DNA from: Arcobacter defluvii
GTDB lineage: Bacteria > Campylobacterota > Campylobacteria > Campylobacterales > Arcobacteraceae
Assembly: GCF_013201725.1 (NCBI RefSeq)
Contig: NZ_CP053835.1
Location: 1,426,001 to 1,490,000, forward strand
Length of the DNA stretch: 64,000 nt
Direction: 5' to 3'
How positions within the stretch are numbered: position 1 is the first letter of the stretch; each line of letters starts with the position of its first letter. Under the pieces are notes generated by a model. The model ran no database searches, was not told where the DNA came from, and saw nothing but the letters and a program-made list of their open reading frames with translations. This document shows positions 39,974 to 49,252 of the stretch, in pieces. The translations under genes were made by a program, and so were the position numbers.

Positions 39974-41726
39974 TTTGTGTATCTCCTATTTCTTTTAAAA
40001 GATTATTATTTATAAATAATATGCTTGCCATTTCAACAAGTTTTTTCTGAATAGAATAAACAGTCGCACTATCATTTATAAGAGAAGTTGCCATTGTTGC
40101 TTTTATTTTATCTTCTCTAATTAAAGCATCAATCTTTCCTGTGTTTGAAAAATCATTTGCTTGAAGTGTTGATTTTATCACTTCTAATTGAGTAAGCTTT
40201 TCTAAGTCTGTTTCATTACTATCAAGCATATTAATATCTATTAAAATTGTTGCTAACTCTTTTCTTAATATATTATACTCTTCTTTAATATATTCATTTC
40301 GGCTTTTTAAATAAAAATTAACATTTTTTTGAATATCTCTTGTATCTTTTAGAACTTCAATAATCAATTTTGCACTTCTTTTTATATTTGCAACTTCTCT
40401 TTGTTGTGAACTTGACATATTTTCTTGAGCAAAAGAAGAATATTTTATGATTTCACTATATAAGTTTTTTAAATTTGAATGATAAATTTCATCAATATTT
40501 GTATCGATTTTTGTAACTTCTTTAGAAATTTGTAAATCTAAATCTTCTTTTGTTTTTAGATTACTTGTATGAAGATTTAAAGCATGAAGCATAGCTTTTT
40601 GACAATTTTCATAAAGATTTATACTCTCTTTTCTAATAGAAACTATAGCTGTATCTGGAACATTTAAATTTGAATCTAAAAGATATTTTGGTTTTGATAA
40701 AGCTGATACTTTTTTCTTAATAAGTTTTTCTGATAATTTTACTATTTGATTCACAAATGGTGAAAGTATGATAATTCCAAGTAAACTAAAAATAGTATGA
40801 AATAGTGATAATTTCATTCCATAATTATTTTCACTAATTCCTAAATATGGAGCTAAGAAATCAACTAAATCTTTAAATTGATAAATAAATAGGGTAATTA
40901 TTGTGGCTGTTATTATATTAAAAAGGAAATGTGCAAATGCAACTCTTTTACCATTTTCATTTGAAGCCAATGAAGCTAAAATAGCTGTAAAAGTTGTTCC
41001 TACATTAGCACCAATGGCTAAAGATAAAGCATTTATATAAATAATACTTCCAGCACTTAAAGCTGTGATAATAATAGCCAATGTTGCTGCACTTGATTGA
41101 ATAATTACCGTTGCAACAGCTCCAATTAAAATGTAGATTATTATTCCAAGAGGTCCTTCCATAGCAAAAGAAGCTAAATCAATAGAATTTTTTAAAGTAT
41201 CAAAACCATCTTTCATATATGAAATTCCAAGAAAAATAAATCCTAATCCTAAAAGAACATTTCCAATTCCTTTATATGTATTACTTTTTAAAAATCTTAA
41301 AACAACACCAAAAACTATCATAGGAAAAGCATAAGCTGAAATTTTTACATCAAATCCTAAACTTGAAACAATCCAAGCAGTAGTTGTACTTCCCAAATTT
41401 GAACCAAAGATTATTCCAATTCCTTGAACTAAAGTTAATAACTCAACAGATAAAAATGAGATAACAACTAAAGAGATAATAGAAGAACTTTGAACAATAG
41501 ATGTTGATAAAAATCCAGTCAAAATAGAATAAAACAAATTACTTGTGAATTTTTGAAGTAATTTTTCTAAAATACCACCAGAAAGTTGTTTGAATCCTTC
41601 TTGCATAAAAAACATTCCAATCAAAAATATTGCGATTCCACTCAAGATTACAGTGAAGTTTTCTTGTGAAATTACAAAATATGCAAGAATAAGAAATCCA
41701 AAAGGTAAAAGTAAGTTTTTTGCCAT
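39960..41726 (-). CDS. Na/Pi-cotransporter family protein with PhoU-like C-terminus
   Basis: The 588-residue protein has about eight to ten membrane helices in two inverted repeats, each with the QSS signature (TSIVQSSSIISLVV near residue 76; TVIIQSSAATLAII near 207). After about residue 340 comes a long helical cytoplasmic domain of PhoU type. It probably moves phosphate with sodium. The gene runs away from the two-component system starting at 41911. Confidence 0.9.
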   Translation of the reverse strand: MAKNLLLPFGFLILAYFVISQENFTVILSGIAIFLIGMFFMQEGFKQLSGGILEKLLQKFTSNLFYSILTGFLSTSIVQSSSIISLVVISFLSVELLTLVQGIGIIFGSNLGSTTTAWIVSSLGFDVKISAYAFPMIVFGVVLRFLKSNTYKGIGNVLLGLGFIFLGISYMKDGFDTLKNSIDLASFAMEGPLGIIIYILIGAVATVIIQSSAATLAIIITALSAGSIIYINALSLAIGANVGTTFTAILASLASNENGKRVAFAHFLFNIITATIITLFIYQFKDLVDFLAPYLGISENNYGMKLSLFHTIFSLLGIIILSPFVNQIVKLSEKLIKKKVSALSKPKYLLDSNLNVPDTAIVSIRKESINLYENCQKAMLHALNLHTSNLKTKEDLDLQISKEVTKIDTNIDEIYHSNLKNLYSEIIKYSSFAQENMSSSQQREVANIKRSAKLIIEVLKDTRDIQKNVNFYLKSRNEYIKEEYNILRKELATILIDINMLDSNETDLEKLTQLEVIKSTLQANDFSNTGKIDALIREDKIKATMATSLINDSATVYSIQKKLVEMASILFINNNLLKEIGDTQNEPR

Positions 41727-41910
41727 TAAACATCCTAAAAATTATTTTTAAAACCTTTATTGTAGCAAATTAATATTAATATCTTTAGATTTACTATAAT
41801 TTATAGATAATATAATATTTTGAACTCTTTTTTTCCCTTGTTTGTAAAAATTATCAACTATTTAACAAAAAATAAATATAATAAATATAGCTGTTAAGTA
41901 AGGATTATTT

Positions 41911-42573
41911 TTGTATAAAATTTTAGTTTTAGAAGATGATGAACTTTTTTCCTCAACACTTGAAGATTTTTTAAGTGATGAAGGTTTTATTGTTGATATT
42001 GCAAGTGATGGTGAAGAGTGTTTAAGTCTAAATTATGAAAAAAACTATGATTTATATATTTTTGATATAAATGTTCCAAAAATAAATGGTCTTGATTTAT
42101 TATTAAATTTACGAAAAAGTGAAGATAACACCCCAACTATATTTTTAACTTCATATAAAGATAAAGATACTTTACATGATGCTTTTTTAAAAGGTTGCGA
42201 TGATTATTTGAAAAAGCCAGCTGATTTAGATGAGTTACTTTTGCGAATAAAAGCTTTATTGAAAAGAAATAAAAAACAATTTGATATTATAAAGTTATCA
42301 GATAATTTAACTTTTAATCCTTTGAATAAAAGAGTTTATGAAAATGGAATTGATTTAAATCTTCCAGTAAAAGTTTTAGAATTATTTGAATTATTCATAG
42401 AAAATAGAGGAGAAATAGTTACAAAAGAGATGATTATTTCAAAACTTTGGGCTACAAGTGAAGGTTATAGTGAAGGTTCAATTAGAGTTTATATAAATCA
42501 AATCAAAAAACTTTTTGAAAATAAAGATTCAATTTCAAATATCAAAGGTATAGGATATAAAATTGAATTCTAA
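41911..42573 (+). CDS. OmpR/PhoB-family response regulator
   Basis: The product is 220 residues from a TTG start (AAGGA 7 bases upstream). The receiver domain has the acidic pair EDDE at the N-terminus, the phospho-acceptor aspartate in LYIFDINVPK near residue 51 and the lysine in YLKKPAD near 103. The C-terminal winged helix (about 125-220) is of OmpR type. It overlaps the sensor kinase gene by 11 bp. The divergent Na/Pi gene and the 11-bp repeats before the TonB receptor gene are conceivable targets, but no link is shown. Confidence 0.9.
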   Translation: MYKILVLEDDELFSSTLEDFLSDEGFIVDIASDGEECLSLNYEKNYDLYIFDINVPKINGLDLLLNLRKSEDNTPTIFLTSYKDKDTLHDAFLKGCDDYLKKPADLDELLLRIKALLKRNKKQFDIIKLSDNLTFNPLNKRVYENGIDLNLPVKVLELFELFIENRGEIVTKEMIISKLWATSEGYSEGSIRVYINQIKKLFENKDSISNIKGIGYKIEF

Positions 42574-43414
42574 AAAAAGAGATTTTTTAATCTCAATATC
42601 TATAATTTTTACTTTTTGTTTAGTAATTATTTTGTATTTAAACTATTTTTTTATCTCTAAATTTGGTCTAAATCAAGATAATTTTATATATATAATTGTT
42701 CCTTTAATAATTTTAGGTTTATCTATATTTCTAAGTTTTTCAATCTCTATTTTAAAACCATTGTTTAAAAGTGATGAGAAATTAGAACTTAGTATAAAAG
42801 AGACTATTCATGAACTAAATATTCCAGTTTCAACTATAAAAATGAATACTCAACTTTTAGAAAAAACAATTACAGATGAAAAGAGTTTAAAAAGATTAGA
42901 ACGAATAAAACAAGCTAGTAATAATCTTTTGAAATTATATGAGAATATGGAATATAATATAAAAAAAGAGATTGATAAAATAGATAAACAAGAGTTTTTT
43001 TTAGATGAGATTATAAATACTTCTATTGAAAAATTTGATGATATAAAAAATGATACAAAAATTTTTGTAAATATACCAAATATAAAAGTTAAAAGCGATA
43101 TGAATGGTTTTTTAAAAACTATTGATAATCTTATTTCAAATGCAATAAAATACAATATTAAAGAAAATCCAATAGTAGAAATTAGCTATAAAAACTCAAT
43201 TTTATCAATTTATAATTCTGGTGAAAAAATTGACACTAAAAATCTTTTTATAGTTTTTGATAAATATTTCCAAGAAAATCCTTCTCATGATGGTTTTGGT
43301 TTAGGACTTGCTATGGTAAAAGAATTTTGTGATAAAAATAAAATTTTGATAAATATCGAAACTTTAGAGTCTGGAAATAAGTTCAATCTAAATTTGAAAA
43401 ATATAATTATTTAA
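42563..43414 (+). CDS. Sensor histidine kinase
   Basis: The product is 283 residues from a TTG start overlapping the response regulator gene. Two membrane helices (about 9-30 and 40-60) flank a very short loop, so no large periplasmic sensor is present. The H-box is TIHELNIPVST near residue 77, the N-box NLISNAIKYN near 188, and G-boxes IYNSGEKID and GFGLGLAMVKEF near 245. It partners the upstream regulator. Confidence 0.9.
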   Translation: MNSKKRDFLISISIIFTFCLVIILYLNYFFISKFGLNQDNFIYIIVPLIILGLSIFLSFSISILKPLFKSDEKLELSIKETIHELNIPVSTIKMNTQLLEKTITDEKSLKRLERIKQASNNLLKLYENMEYNIKKEIDKIDKQEFFLDEIINTSIEKFDDIKNDTKIFVNIPNIKVKSDMNGFLKTIDNLISNAIKYNIKENPIVEISYKNSILSIYNSGEKIDTKNLFIVFDKYFQENPSHDGFGLGLAMVKEFCDKNKILINIETLESGNKFNLNLKNIII

Positions 43415-43479
43415 AAGCTTTGCTTTAAAATAAATTATTATATTATAGATGTAATTTTAAATTAAAAAAAGGAAATTCA

Positions 43480-44409
43480 ATGGAACCAAGTATTGTATTT
43501 GCTATTGCAATAATATTTTTTGTTTTGATTATTATTGTAAAAGGTGTAAAAATTGTTCCACAATCAGATTTATACTTAATTGAAAGATTAGGAAAGTTTC
43601 ATAAAGTTCTGCATGGTGGTTTTCATATTATTATTCCAATTATTGATAGAGTAAGAGCAGTTCTTACTTCAAGAGAACAATTAGTTGATATAGAAAAACA
43701 ATCAGTTATTACACGAGATAATGTAAATATTTCTATTGATGGAATAGTTTTTTGTAAAGTTGATGATGCAATGCAAGCAACTTATAATGTAGTTGATTTT
43801 AAAAATGCAATTGCAAATCTTGCAATGACAACTTTAAGAGCTGAAATTGGTGGAATGGATTTAGATGATACTTTATCAAATAGAGAAACACTTAATGCAA
43901 AATTACAAAATGAATTAGGAAGTGCTGCAACAAACTGGGGAATCAAAGTAACTAGAGTTGAAATTTCTGATATTTCAGTTCCTGCTGAAATTGAAAGAGC
44001 TATGAATATGCAAATGGAAGCAGAAAGAGAAAAAAGAGCCATTGAAACAAAAGCACGAGCAGATAAAGAAGCAGTGATTAGAAAAGCAGAAGCATTTAAA
44101 CAAGAAGAAGTTTTAAAAGCAGAAGCAATTGAAAGAATGGCAGATGCAAAAAGATATGAACAAGAACAAATGGCAGCAGGGCAACAAGAAGCTATGAGAT
44201 TGATTAATATTTCAATGGTCGAAAATGAAAAAGCAGCAGAATTTTTACTTGCAAAAGATAGAATTGCAGCTTTTAGAGCATTGGCTGAAAGTAACTCAAC
44301 TGATAAAATGATTTTACCTTATGAAGTTTCTCAAATGATAGGTTCAACATCTGTTTTAGGAGATGCTTTTTTCAAAGGTGTAAGTAATGGAGCTACAAAT
44401 AATGCTTAG
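43480..44409 (+). CDS. SPFH/band-7 (stomatin-like) membrane protein
   Basis: The 309-residue protein has one N-terminal membrane helix (about 4-22), an SPFH domain starting IVPQSDLYLIERLGKFHK, and a long coiled coil rich in Ala/Glu/Lys (about 175-240). This is the QmcA/stomatin pattern; such proteins form membrane rings and cooperate with NfeD partners. The NfeD gene follows with an 8-bp overlap. Confidence 0.9.
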   Translation: MEPSIVFAIAIIFFVLIIIVKGVKIVPQSDLYLIERLGKFHKVLHGGFHIIIPIIDRVRAVLTSREQLVDIEKQSVITRDNVNISIDGIVFCKVDDAMQATYNVVDFKNAIANLAMTTLRAEIGGMDLDDTLSNRETLNAKLQNELGSAATNWGIKVTRVEISDISVPAEIERAMNMQMEAEREKRAIETKARADKEAVIRKAEAFKQEEVLKAEAIERMADAKRYEQEQMAAGQQEAMRLINISMVENEKAAEFLLAKDRIAAFRALAESNSTDKMILPYEVSQMIGSTSVLGDAFFKGVSNGATNNA

Positions 44410-44827
44410 TGCGGTTGATCCATATATATTATTAGCAATAGGTGTAGCTTTGATAGCTTTAGAAGCTTTAATAGTTTCATTTATTCTTATTTGGTTTGGA
44501 ATAGGTTTTATTATAGTTGCTTTAATTAGTTATTTTTTTATATTTTCAGGAGCTGTTTGGCAATTAGCTATTGTTTCCTTGATTTCATTATTTTTAATAT
44601 TGATTTTAAGAAAAAAAGTTTTAGAAAAATTTTTAAAATCAAAAATGGAAATATCAGATGATTTTTTTAATGAAAAAGGAATAGGTGAGATAAAAAATTC
44701 AAAAGTTTTTTATAAAGGGACTTATTGGGAAATAGATTCAAAACTTGATGAGAAAGAGTTTAAAGAAGGTGAAAAAGTTGTAGTTCTAAAAACTTCTAGA
44801 AATAGTGCAACTATTGAAAAAAAGTAG
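44402..44827 (+). CDS. NfeD-like membrane protein
   Basis: The product, 141 residues from ATG 44402 (GGAG 9 bases upstream; the in-frame ATG at 44387 is less supported), has three or so membrane helices in the first 75 residues and a C-terminal OB-fold domain (about 90-141) with GIGEIKNSKVFYKGTYWEI. NfeD proteins partner SPFH proteins such as the upstream gene product, probably in membrane quality control. Confidence 0.88.
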   Translation: MLSAVDPYILLAIGVALIALEALIVSFILIWFGIGFIIVALISYFFIFSGAVWQLAIVSLISLFLILILRKKVLEKFLKSKMEISDDFFNEKGIGEIKNSKVFYKGTYWEIDSKLDEKEFKEGEKVVVLKTSRNSATIEKK

Positions 44828-44853
44828 AGAGATATTCTCTACTTTCCTCTAGA

Positions 44854-45195
44854 TTATACGACATGACATAAAAAACTTAATTTATTCAAAATTGGTAACT
44901 CTCCATCTGCATATTTTAATAATACTTCATCTATTTTAATTTTATTTGTACCAGAAAAATATACTTTTATACCATTATCTTTTAAATTTTGAAAAGTTTT
45001 TTCTCCTACATGAAAAGCAATAAGAATATTTACATTTTTATCTTTTAACCAACTTACTACTGCTTTTTTATCTTCTTGTTCATTTTTTAAAATCTCAATT
45101 TTATTATTATTTATAAAAGCAAAATATTTCGCTTTTCCAAATTTTTTTGATAAACCACTATTTTCTTCTTCATTATTTAACGGTATTGCAATCAT
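44854..45195 (-). CDS. NifX/NifB-type iron-molybdenum cofactor-binding domain protein
   Basis: The 113-residue protein has the fold of dinitrogenase FeMo-cofactor biosynthesis proteins: MIAIPLNNEEENSGLSKKFGKAKYF at the start (core IAIPLNNEEENSGLSKKFG), then LKDKNVNILIAFHVGEKTFQNL. No nitrogenase genes are nearby, so it is likely a generic metal-cofactor or redox accessory protein. Its start overlaps the stop of a tiny CydX-like ORF, which links it to the cytochrome bd operon. Confidence 0.8.
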   Translation of the reverse strand: MIAIPLNNEEENSGLSKKFGKAKYFAFINNNKIEILKNEQEDKKAVVSWLKDKNVNILIAFHVGEKTFQNLKDNGIKVYFSGTNKIKIDEVLLKYADGELPILNKLSFLCHVV

Positions 45196-45293
45196 TTAAT
45201 CTCCTTTGTTGCATTTTTCATAGAAAACTTATATCCAAGATATATAACAATGGGCCAAAGACTTAACCAGATTAATTCACTAATATATTCCAT
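45192..45293 (-). CDS. Tiny CydX-like membrane peptide of cytochrome bd oxidase
   Basis: A 33-residue ORF begins with ATG at 45293 and ends at TGA 45192-45194, overlapping the NifX-like start (ATGA). The product has one membrane helix (LIWLSLWPIVIYLGYKF) with short charged ends, as in CydX/CbdX subunits that stabilise cytochrome bd. It lies 15 bp after cydB on the same strand. Its length, topology and position fit; sequence similarity to CydX is weak by nature. The ribosome site is poor. Confidence 0.6.
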   Translation of the reverse strand: MEYISELIWLSLWPIVIYLGYKFSMKNATKEIK

Positions 45294-45308
45294 AATTCAT
45301 ACTCATTT

Positions 45309-46442
45309 TTAATAATTGTGAGAATCAGAAGATTCTATTTCATCTTTTGTAATTTTTACTCTATCCATACTGTACCAAGCATAAGCTATATAAGCTAATA
45401 CAAAAGGTACCATTAAAGAAACATAACTCATAGTCATAAGTGTATAATGACTTCCTGAACTGTTCATAATAGTTAAACTACTTTGCAAATCGGATATTGA
45501 TGGATAGTATGATGTGTTATTAAAACCAACATTTAAAAGCACAGCCATAACAGTTAGAACTATTCCAATTCCACCTGTTTTTATGCAACACGTTTTTTTA
45601 AATGTAATTGTCACAAAAACTGCAACTATAACCATAATAACACCAATTAAAAACATACTTAAAACAATAGGCATTTCTATAAAATTTTGAAGATATTTGT
45701 ATTCTTGTAAGAAAATAATACCATCGTTTTGCACTGCAAATCCATCTTTTGTAAGAATCCAAAATATAAATCCTAAAAAGAAAACTAAGAAAAAAATCAT
45801 ATTTATTTTTATAGAATAAACAGCTTTTTCTCTAATTTTTTCATAATTTATATTATTTATAAAATATAAAGCTCCACTTATTTTTGCTAAAAAAACAAGC
45901 GAAAAGCCAAGTAAGTAATTATAAGGATTAAGTAGTGCTTCTAAACCTCTTAATGAATTTTGCCAATCTACAAAGTTATTACTATCAACTATAAATTCAC
46001 TTCCGCTAAAAAATGTACTAATTGCAACACCTAATAAAAATGTTCCAATATTTCCATTTATTTTTAAAAAATTTTCATAGGTTTTTTGTCCAAGAAAATT
46101 GTTTGGTTTTGTTCTATATTCATAACTAACAGCTTGAATAATAAAACAAAAAAGTATTGCTAACCACACCCAGTAAGCTCCACCAAAACTTGTTGAATAA
46201 AATAGTGGGAAAGCAGCAAATAATGCTCCACCAAATAGAACTAAAGTTGTAAAACCAAGTTCCCATTTTCTTCCTATACTATTTATTAACATAGTTTTCT
46301 CAGTTTCATTTTCACTTAATTTATCTATTAAGGTTTGTCCTCCTTGAACAAACATTATAAATACAAAAAGACCTCCTAATAAAGATATTATTATCCACCA
46401 ATATTGTTGGAGTGTTAAAAGTTCAAGCGATCCAAAGCCCAT
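45309..46442 (-). CDS. cydB: Cytochrome bd ubiquinol oxidase subunit II
   Basis: The product, 377 residues with about nine membrane helices, opens with LELLTLQQYWWIIISLL. Subunit II supports haem insertion and quinol oxidation by CydA. ATG 46442 is chosen over an upstream in-frame start at 46466 because AAGGAG lies before it, at the end of cydA; the two genes are 1 bp apart. The motif set (FFSGSEF, FGGAYWVWLA) fits CydB/AppB proteins. Confidence 0.9.
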   Translation of the reverse strand: MGFGSLELLTLQQYWWIIISLLGGLFVFIMFVQGGQTLIDKLSENETEKTMLINSIGRKWELGFTTLVLFGGALFAAFPLFYSTSFGGAYWVWLAILFCFIIQAVSYEYRTKPNNFLGQKTYENFLKINGNIGTFLLGVAISTFFSGSEFIVDSNNFVDWQNSLRGLEALLNPYNYLLGFSLVFLAKISGALYFINNINYEKIREKAVYSIKINMIFFLVFFLGFIFWILTKDGFAVQNDGIIFLQEYKYLQNFIEMPIVLSMFLIGVIMVIVAVFVTITFKKTCCIKTGGIGIVLTVMAVLLNVGFNNTSYYPSISDLQSSLTIMNSSGSHYTLMTMSYVSLMVPFVLAYIAYAWYSMDRVKITKDEIESSDSHNY

Positions 46443-46443
46443 A

Positions 46444-47970
46444 TTAATGCTCCTTGTCTGGACCAATTTTGATTTGTTTGGTCATTATTTTGATTTCGGC
46501 TATAAGTAACAATGTAAAAAGTATTGCAAATATAAAAAAACTTATCATTACATTTGTAGTTGCAATTTTTGTAGCAGCAATTCCCACAGGCATTAAATCT
46601 TGTATAGCCCAAGGTTGTCTTCCAACTTCTGCAACAATCCATCCTGCTTCACTTGCAATATATCCTAAAGGTATAGTAAATAAAGTAGCTTTTAAAATAA
46701 TTGGGTAATTCATAATATCTCTTTTAGTAGATAAGAATAGAACAATAATAAAAAGTAGGGTAAACCAACTTCCTAAAATTACCATTATATGAAATGAATA
46801 AAAATTTATTGAGATGGGAGGAATCACATCTTGTGGATTTTTTATATGTCCATAACCAAAATATTGCATATTTTCGTCCAAGATTTTTCTAGCTTCAATC
46901 ATTTTTGATTCATCACTTGATTTTTTTGCCTCTTTATAGGTTTCTAAAGCCTCAACGGCCAACTTTCCCTTTAGCATTTTTTCTTGTGTACTTATAATTC
47001 CTTGATCTTCATTACCATAAATTAAATCTTTAATTCCAGGAACAAAAGCATTAATGTTATGATACCCCAAAAAAGATAAAGCGTAAGGTATTGTAAACTC
47101 AAAAATAAAAGTTTTTTCATCATTTTCTAAAGTTTTATTTGGATTTAAAATTCCAATTGCAACAATACCAGCATCTTTTTCACCCTCATAAAGTCCTTCC
47201 ATAGCCGCTAACTTCATTGGTTGTTTAAGTGCAACTTGATGAGCTGATTCATCTCCACTTAAAATTAAAAATAAAGATGTAATCAATCCAAATGTAGCTC
47301 CAATAATCATAGATTTTTTTGCAAATAATATGTCTCTTTTTTTTAGTAAATACCAAGCACTAACACCTATTACAAAAAGTGAAGCTAAAACATAACCACT
47401 TGCAATAGTATGTAAAAATTTGCTTATGGCAACTGGTGAAAGTAGTACATCCCAAAAATTATTCATCTCATTTCTTACAGTATTTGGATTAAAAGTCATT
47501 CCAGTTGGATATTGCATCCATCCATTTGCCACAAGAATCCATAATGCAGATAGATTTGAACCAATTGCAACTAACCAAGTAGATATTAGGTGAAATTTCT
47601 TACTAACTTTATTCCAACCAAAAAACATAACTGCAAAAAATGTACTTTCCATAAAAAATGCTAAAATACCTTCAACAGCAAGAGGAGCTCCAAAAATATC
47701 TCCTACAAACCAAGAATAATTTGCCCAGTTTGTACCAAATTCAAATTCCATTATTATTCCTGTTGCAACTCCAATTGCAAAATTTATGGCAAATAATGTC
47801 ATCCAAAATTTTGTAGTTTTTTTCCAAAACTCATCATTTGTTTTTACATAAATTGTTTCCATAATAGCAACAATAAAACCAAGACCAAGTGTCAAAGGAA
47901 CAAAAATCCAATGATACATAGCAGTCAGTGCAAATTGAGCTCTAGACCAGTCAACTAAATGTTCTTCCAT
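46444..47970 (-). CDS. cydA: Cytochrome bd ubiquinol oxidase subunit I
   Basis: The 508-residue haem-bearing subunit of a high-affinity terminal oxidase. It has RAQFALTAMYHWIFVPLTLG near the N-terminus with the haem-ligand histidine, a quinol-binding loop region near residues 250-310, the methionine/histidine region in the centre and GRQPWAIQDLMPVG near residue 450. It supports microaerobic respiration typical of Campylobacterota. The operon order on the minus strand is DUF4492, cydA, cydB, CydX-like, NifX-like. Confidence 0.95.
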   Translation of the reverse strand: MEEHLVDWSRAQFALTAMYHWIFVPLTLGLGFIVAIMETIYVKTNDEFWKKTTKFWMTLFAINFAIGVATGIIMEFEFGTNWANYSWFVGDIFGAPLAVEGILAFFMESTFFAVMFFGWNKVSKKFHLISTWLVAIGSNLSALWILVANGWMQYPTGMTFNPNTVRNEMNNFWDVLLSPVAISKFLHTIASGYVLASLFVIGVSAWYLLKKRDILFAKKSMIIGATFGLITSLFLILSGDESAHQVALKQPMKLAAMEGLYEGEKDAGIVAIGILNPNKTLENDEKTFIFEFTIPYALSFLGYHNINAFVPGIKDLIYGNEDQGIISTQEKMLKGKLAVEALETYKEAKKSSDESKMIEARKILDENMQYFGYGHIKNPQDVIPPISINFYSFHIMVILGSWFTLLFIIVLFLSTKRDIMNYPIILKATLFTIPLGYIASEAGWIVAEVGRQPWAIQDLMPVGIAATKIATTNVMISFFIFAILFTLLLIAEIKIMTKQIKIGPDKEH

Positions 47971-47983
47971 TTTGATTTCCTAT

Positions 47984-48196
47984 TTAATTCTTTTTTGTTA
48001 GATTTTTATAAACAAAATCAACTTTTTCATCGTATGTTTTATATTCTGTATTTAATGATTTATCATGGATAAAATAATTAAGGAAAATAAGAATTACAAA
48101 TAATTTTATAATTATAATTTTCCATAAAGTCTTTCCAATTGTCATATTTCTAAAACCATTTAAATAAAAATAATAAATATTTCTTATTGTATTCAT
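47984..48196 (-). CDS. DUF4492 small membrane protein upstream of cydA
   Basis: The 70-residue protein (MNTIRNIYYFYLNGFRNM..., one membrane helix about 30-45) belongs to DUF4492, which occurs next to cydA in Bacteroidota and Campylobacterota. ATG at 48196 is chosen because GAGG precedes it on the minus strand; a longer frame to 48277 lacks a site. It is 13 bp before cydA, so it is probably an assembly factor or small subunit. Confidence 0.75.
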   Translation of the reverse strand: MNTIRNIYYFYLNGFRNMTIGKTLWKIIIIKLFVILIFLNYFIHDKSLNTEYKTYDEKVDFVYKNLTKKN

Positions 48197-48341
48197 ATAA
48201 GTTCCTCTTATTATAATTATCATAAAATGATAACACTTTGAGATATTTATGTCAATAAAAACTAAGAGTAATTTCAATAAATAATCTTTTTATGTAAGAA
48301 ATAATAAAATTACGAAATAATATTTATATGGTGAAGAGATA

Positions 48342-48692
48342 ATGGAATACGTTAGAGATGTTTTTTTTGCTACTTCAATATTTGTAGTAGGATATATGAT
48401 TTTTAAATTTGATATATTTAAAAAATTATCTAGAAAAGGAGTAATTGAAAAGGATTTTAAAGGTTGTTATATTTTAAAGTATCCCAAACAAACTGAATTA
48501 CATAATAAAGATAATGTTTATAAAATAGATTTAGAAGAATTTTTTAAATTAAATCCAAAACTAAAAGGGAAAATTCCAGTTATAGACAGACCTGAAATTG
48601 ATTTTACAAAACCAAATGCAAAAAAAGAAGAACTTGAAGAGAGAAGAAAGATTAGAGAAAAATATGGTATTAAAGATTTAGAAATAGAGTAA
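48342..48692 (+). CDS. Hypothetical single-pass membrane protein
   Basis: Not recognised. The 116 residues begin with one membrane helix (about 6-24), then a basic stretch and a soluble domain with LKYPKQTEL and a charged C-terminus (KKEELEERRKIREKYGI). It is divergent from the cyd operon and ends in a clear terminator. There is no functional clue. Confidence 0.6.
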   Translation: MEYVRDVFFATSIFVVGYMIFKFDIFKKLSRKGVIEKDFKGCYILKYPKQTELHNKDNVYKIDLEEFFKLNPKLKGKIPVIDRPEIDFTKPNAKKEELEERRKIREKYGIKDLEIE

Positions 48693-48720
48693 TAAAAAGG
48701 AGAAAAATCCCCTTTTTATT
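48691..48720. terminator. Bidirectional terminator
   Basis: AATAAAAAGG (48691-48700) pairs perfectly with CCTTTTTATT (48711-48720). It lies between the converging genes ending at 48692 and 48719. Confidence 0.75.
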
Positions 48721-49147
48721 AATAACTTAAATTTTGATAGTCTTTATCTAATAATTTTTTAGCAACTTCAGCTGGTTTTGCAACACTTATACCTTCTAAT
48801 AAAACTGATTCATCTTTTGAAGTATTTGGTAAATAAAGAGGGCAAACTTCAACTTTAGCACCTTGTTTGATTAGAGCTTGTAACATCATTTTTGGTGATT
48901 TATCTTGAGGTTTTAAAATAGGACTTTCAATTCCTTTTACAGCTAAATCTCCTGCATCAGAACAAAGAGTCATATTTACTTCTTTTTTTTGTTTTAAAGT
49001 CATCATAGATAGAACCATTCCCATCATTTGAGTTTGTGCATCTTTTGATGTGATAACTACATTTAATCCTTTTGCTAAATTATCATTTGCAAAAAGAGAA
49101 GTTGATAAAACTAACGAAGATAATAAAATAGGTAAAGTTTTTTTCAT
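48719..49147 (-). CDS. Exported DsrE-family-like protein
   Basis: The 142-residue protein has a signal peptide (residues 1-20: basic start, LPILLSSLVLSTSLFA, cleavage before ND). The mature part resembles DsrE/YchN-like folds: LNVVITSKDAQTQMMGMVLS, then MTLCSDAGDLAVKG and GAKVEVCPLYLPN, where cysteines may carry sulfur or bind metal. A periplasmic redox or sulfur-related role is inferred. Confidence 0.65.
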   Translation of the reverse strand: MKKTLPILLSSLVLSTSLFANDNLAKGLNVVITSKDAQTQMMGMVLSMMTLKQKKEVNMTLCSDAGDLAVKGIESPILKPQDKSPKMMLQALIKQGAKVEVCPLYLPNTSKDESVLLEGISVAKPAEVAKKLLDKDYQNLSY

Positions 49148-49252
49148 ATTATAAATCCTTATATAAAATTGTTTTAATATTATAATTAAAACTTATTTAT
49201 TCTAAATAGTTTTAACTTATAATAAGATAAAAAAAAGAATTATTTTCCTCTT

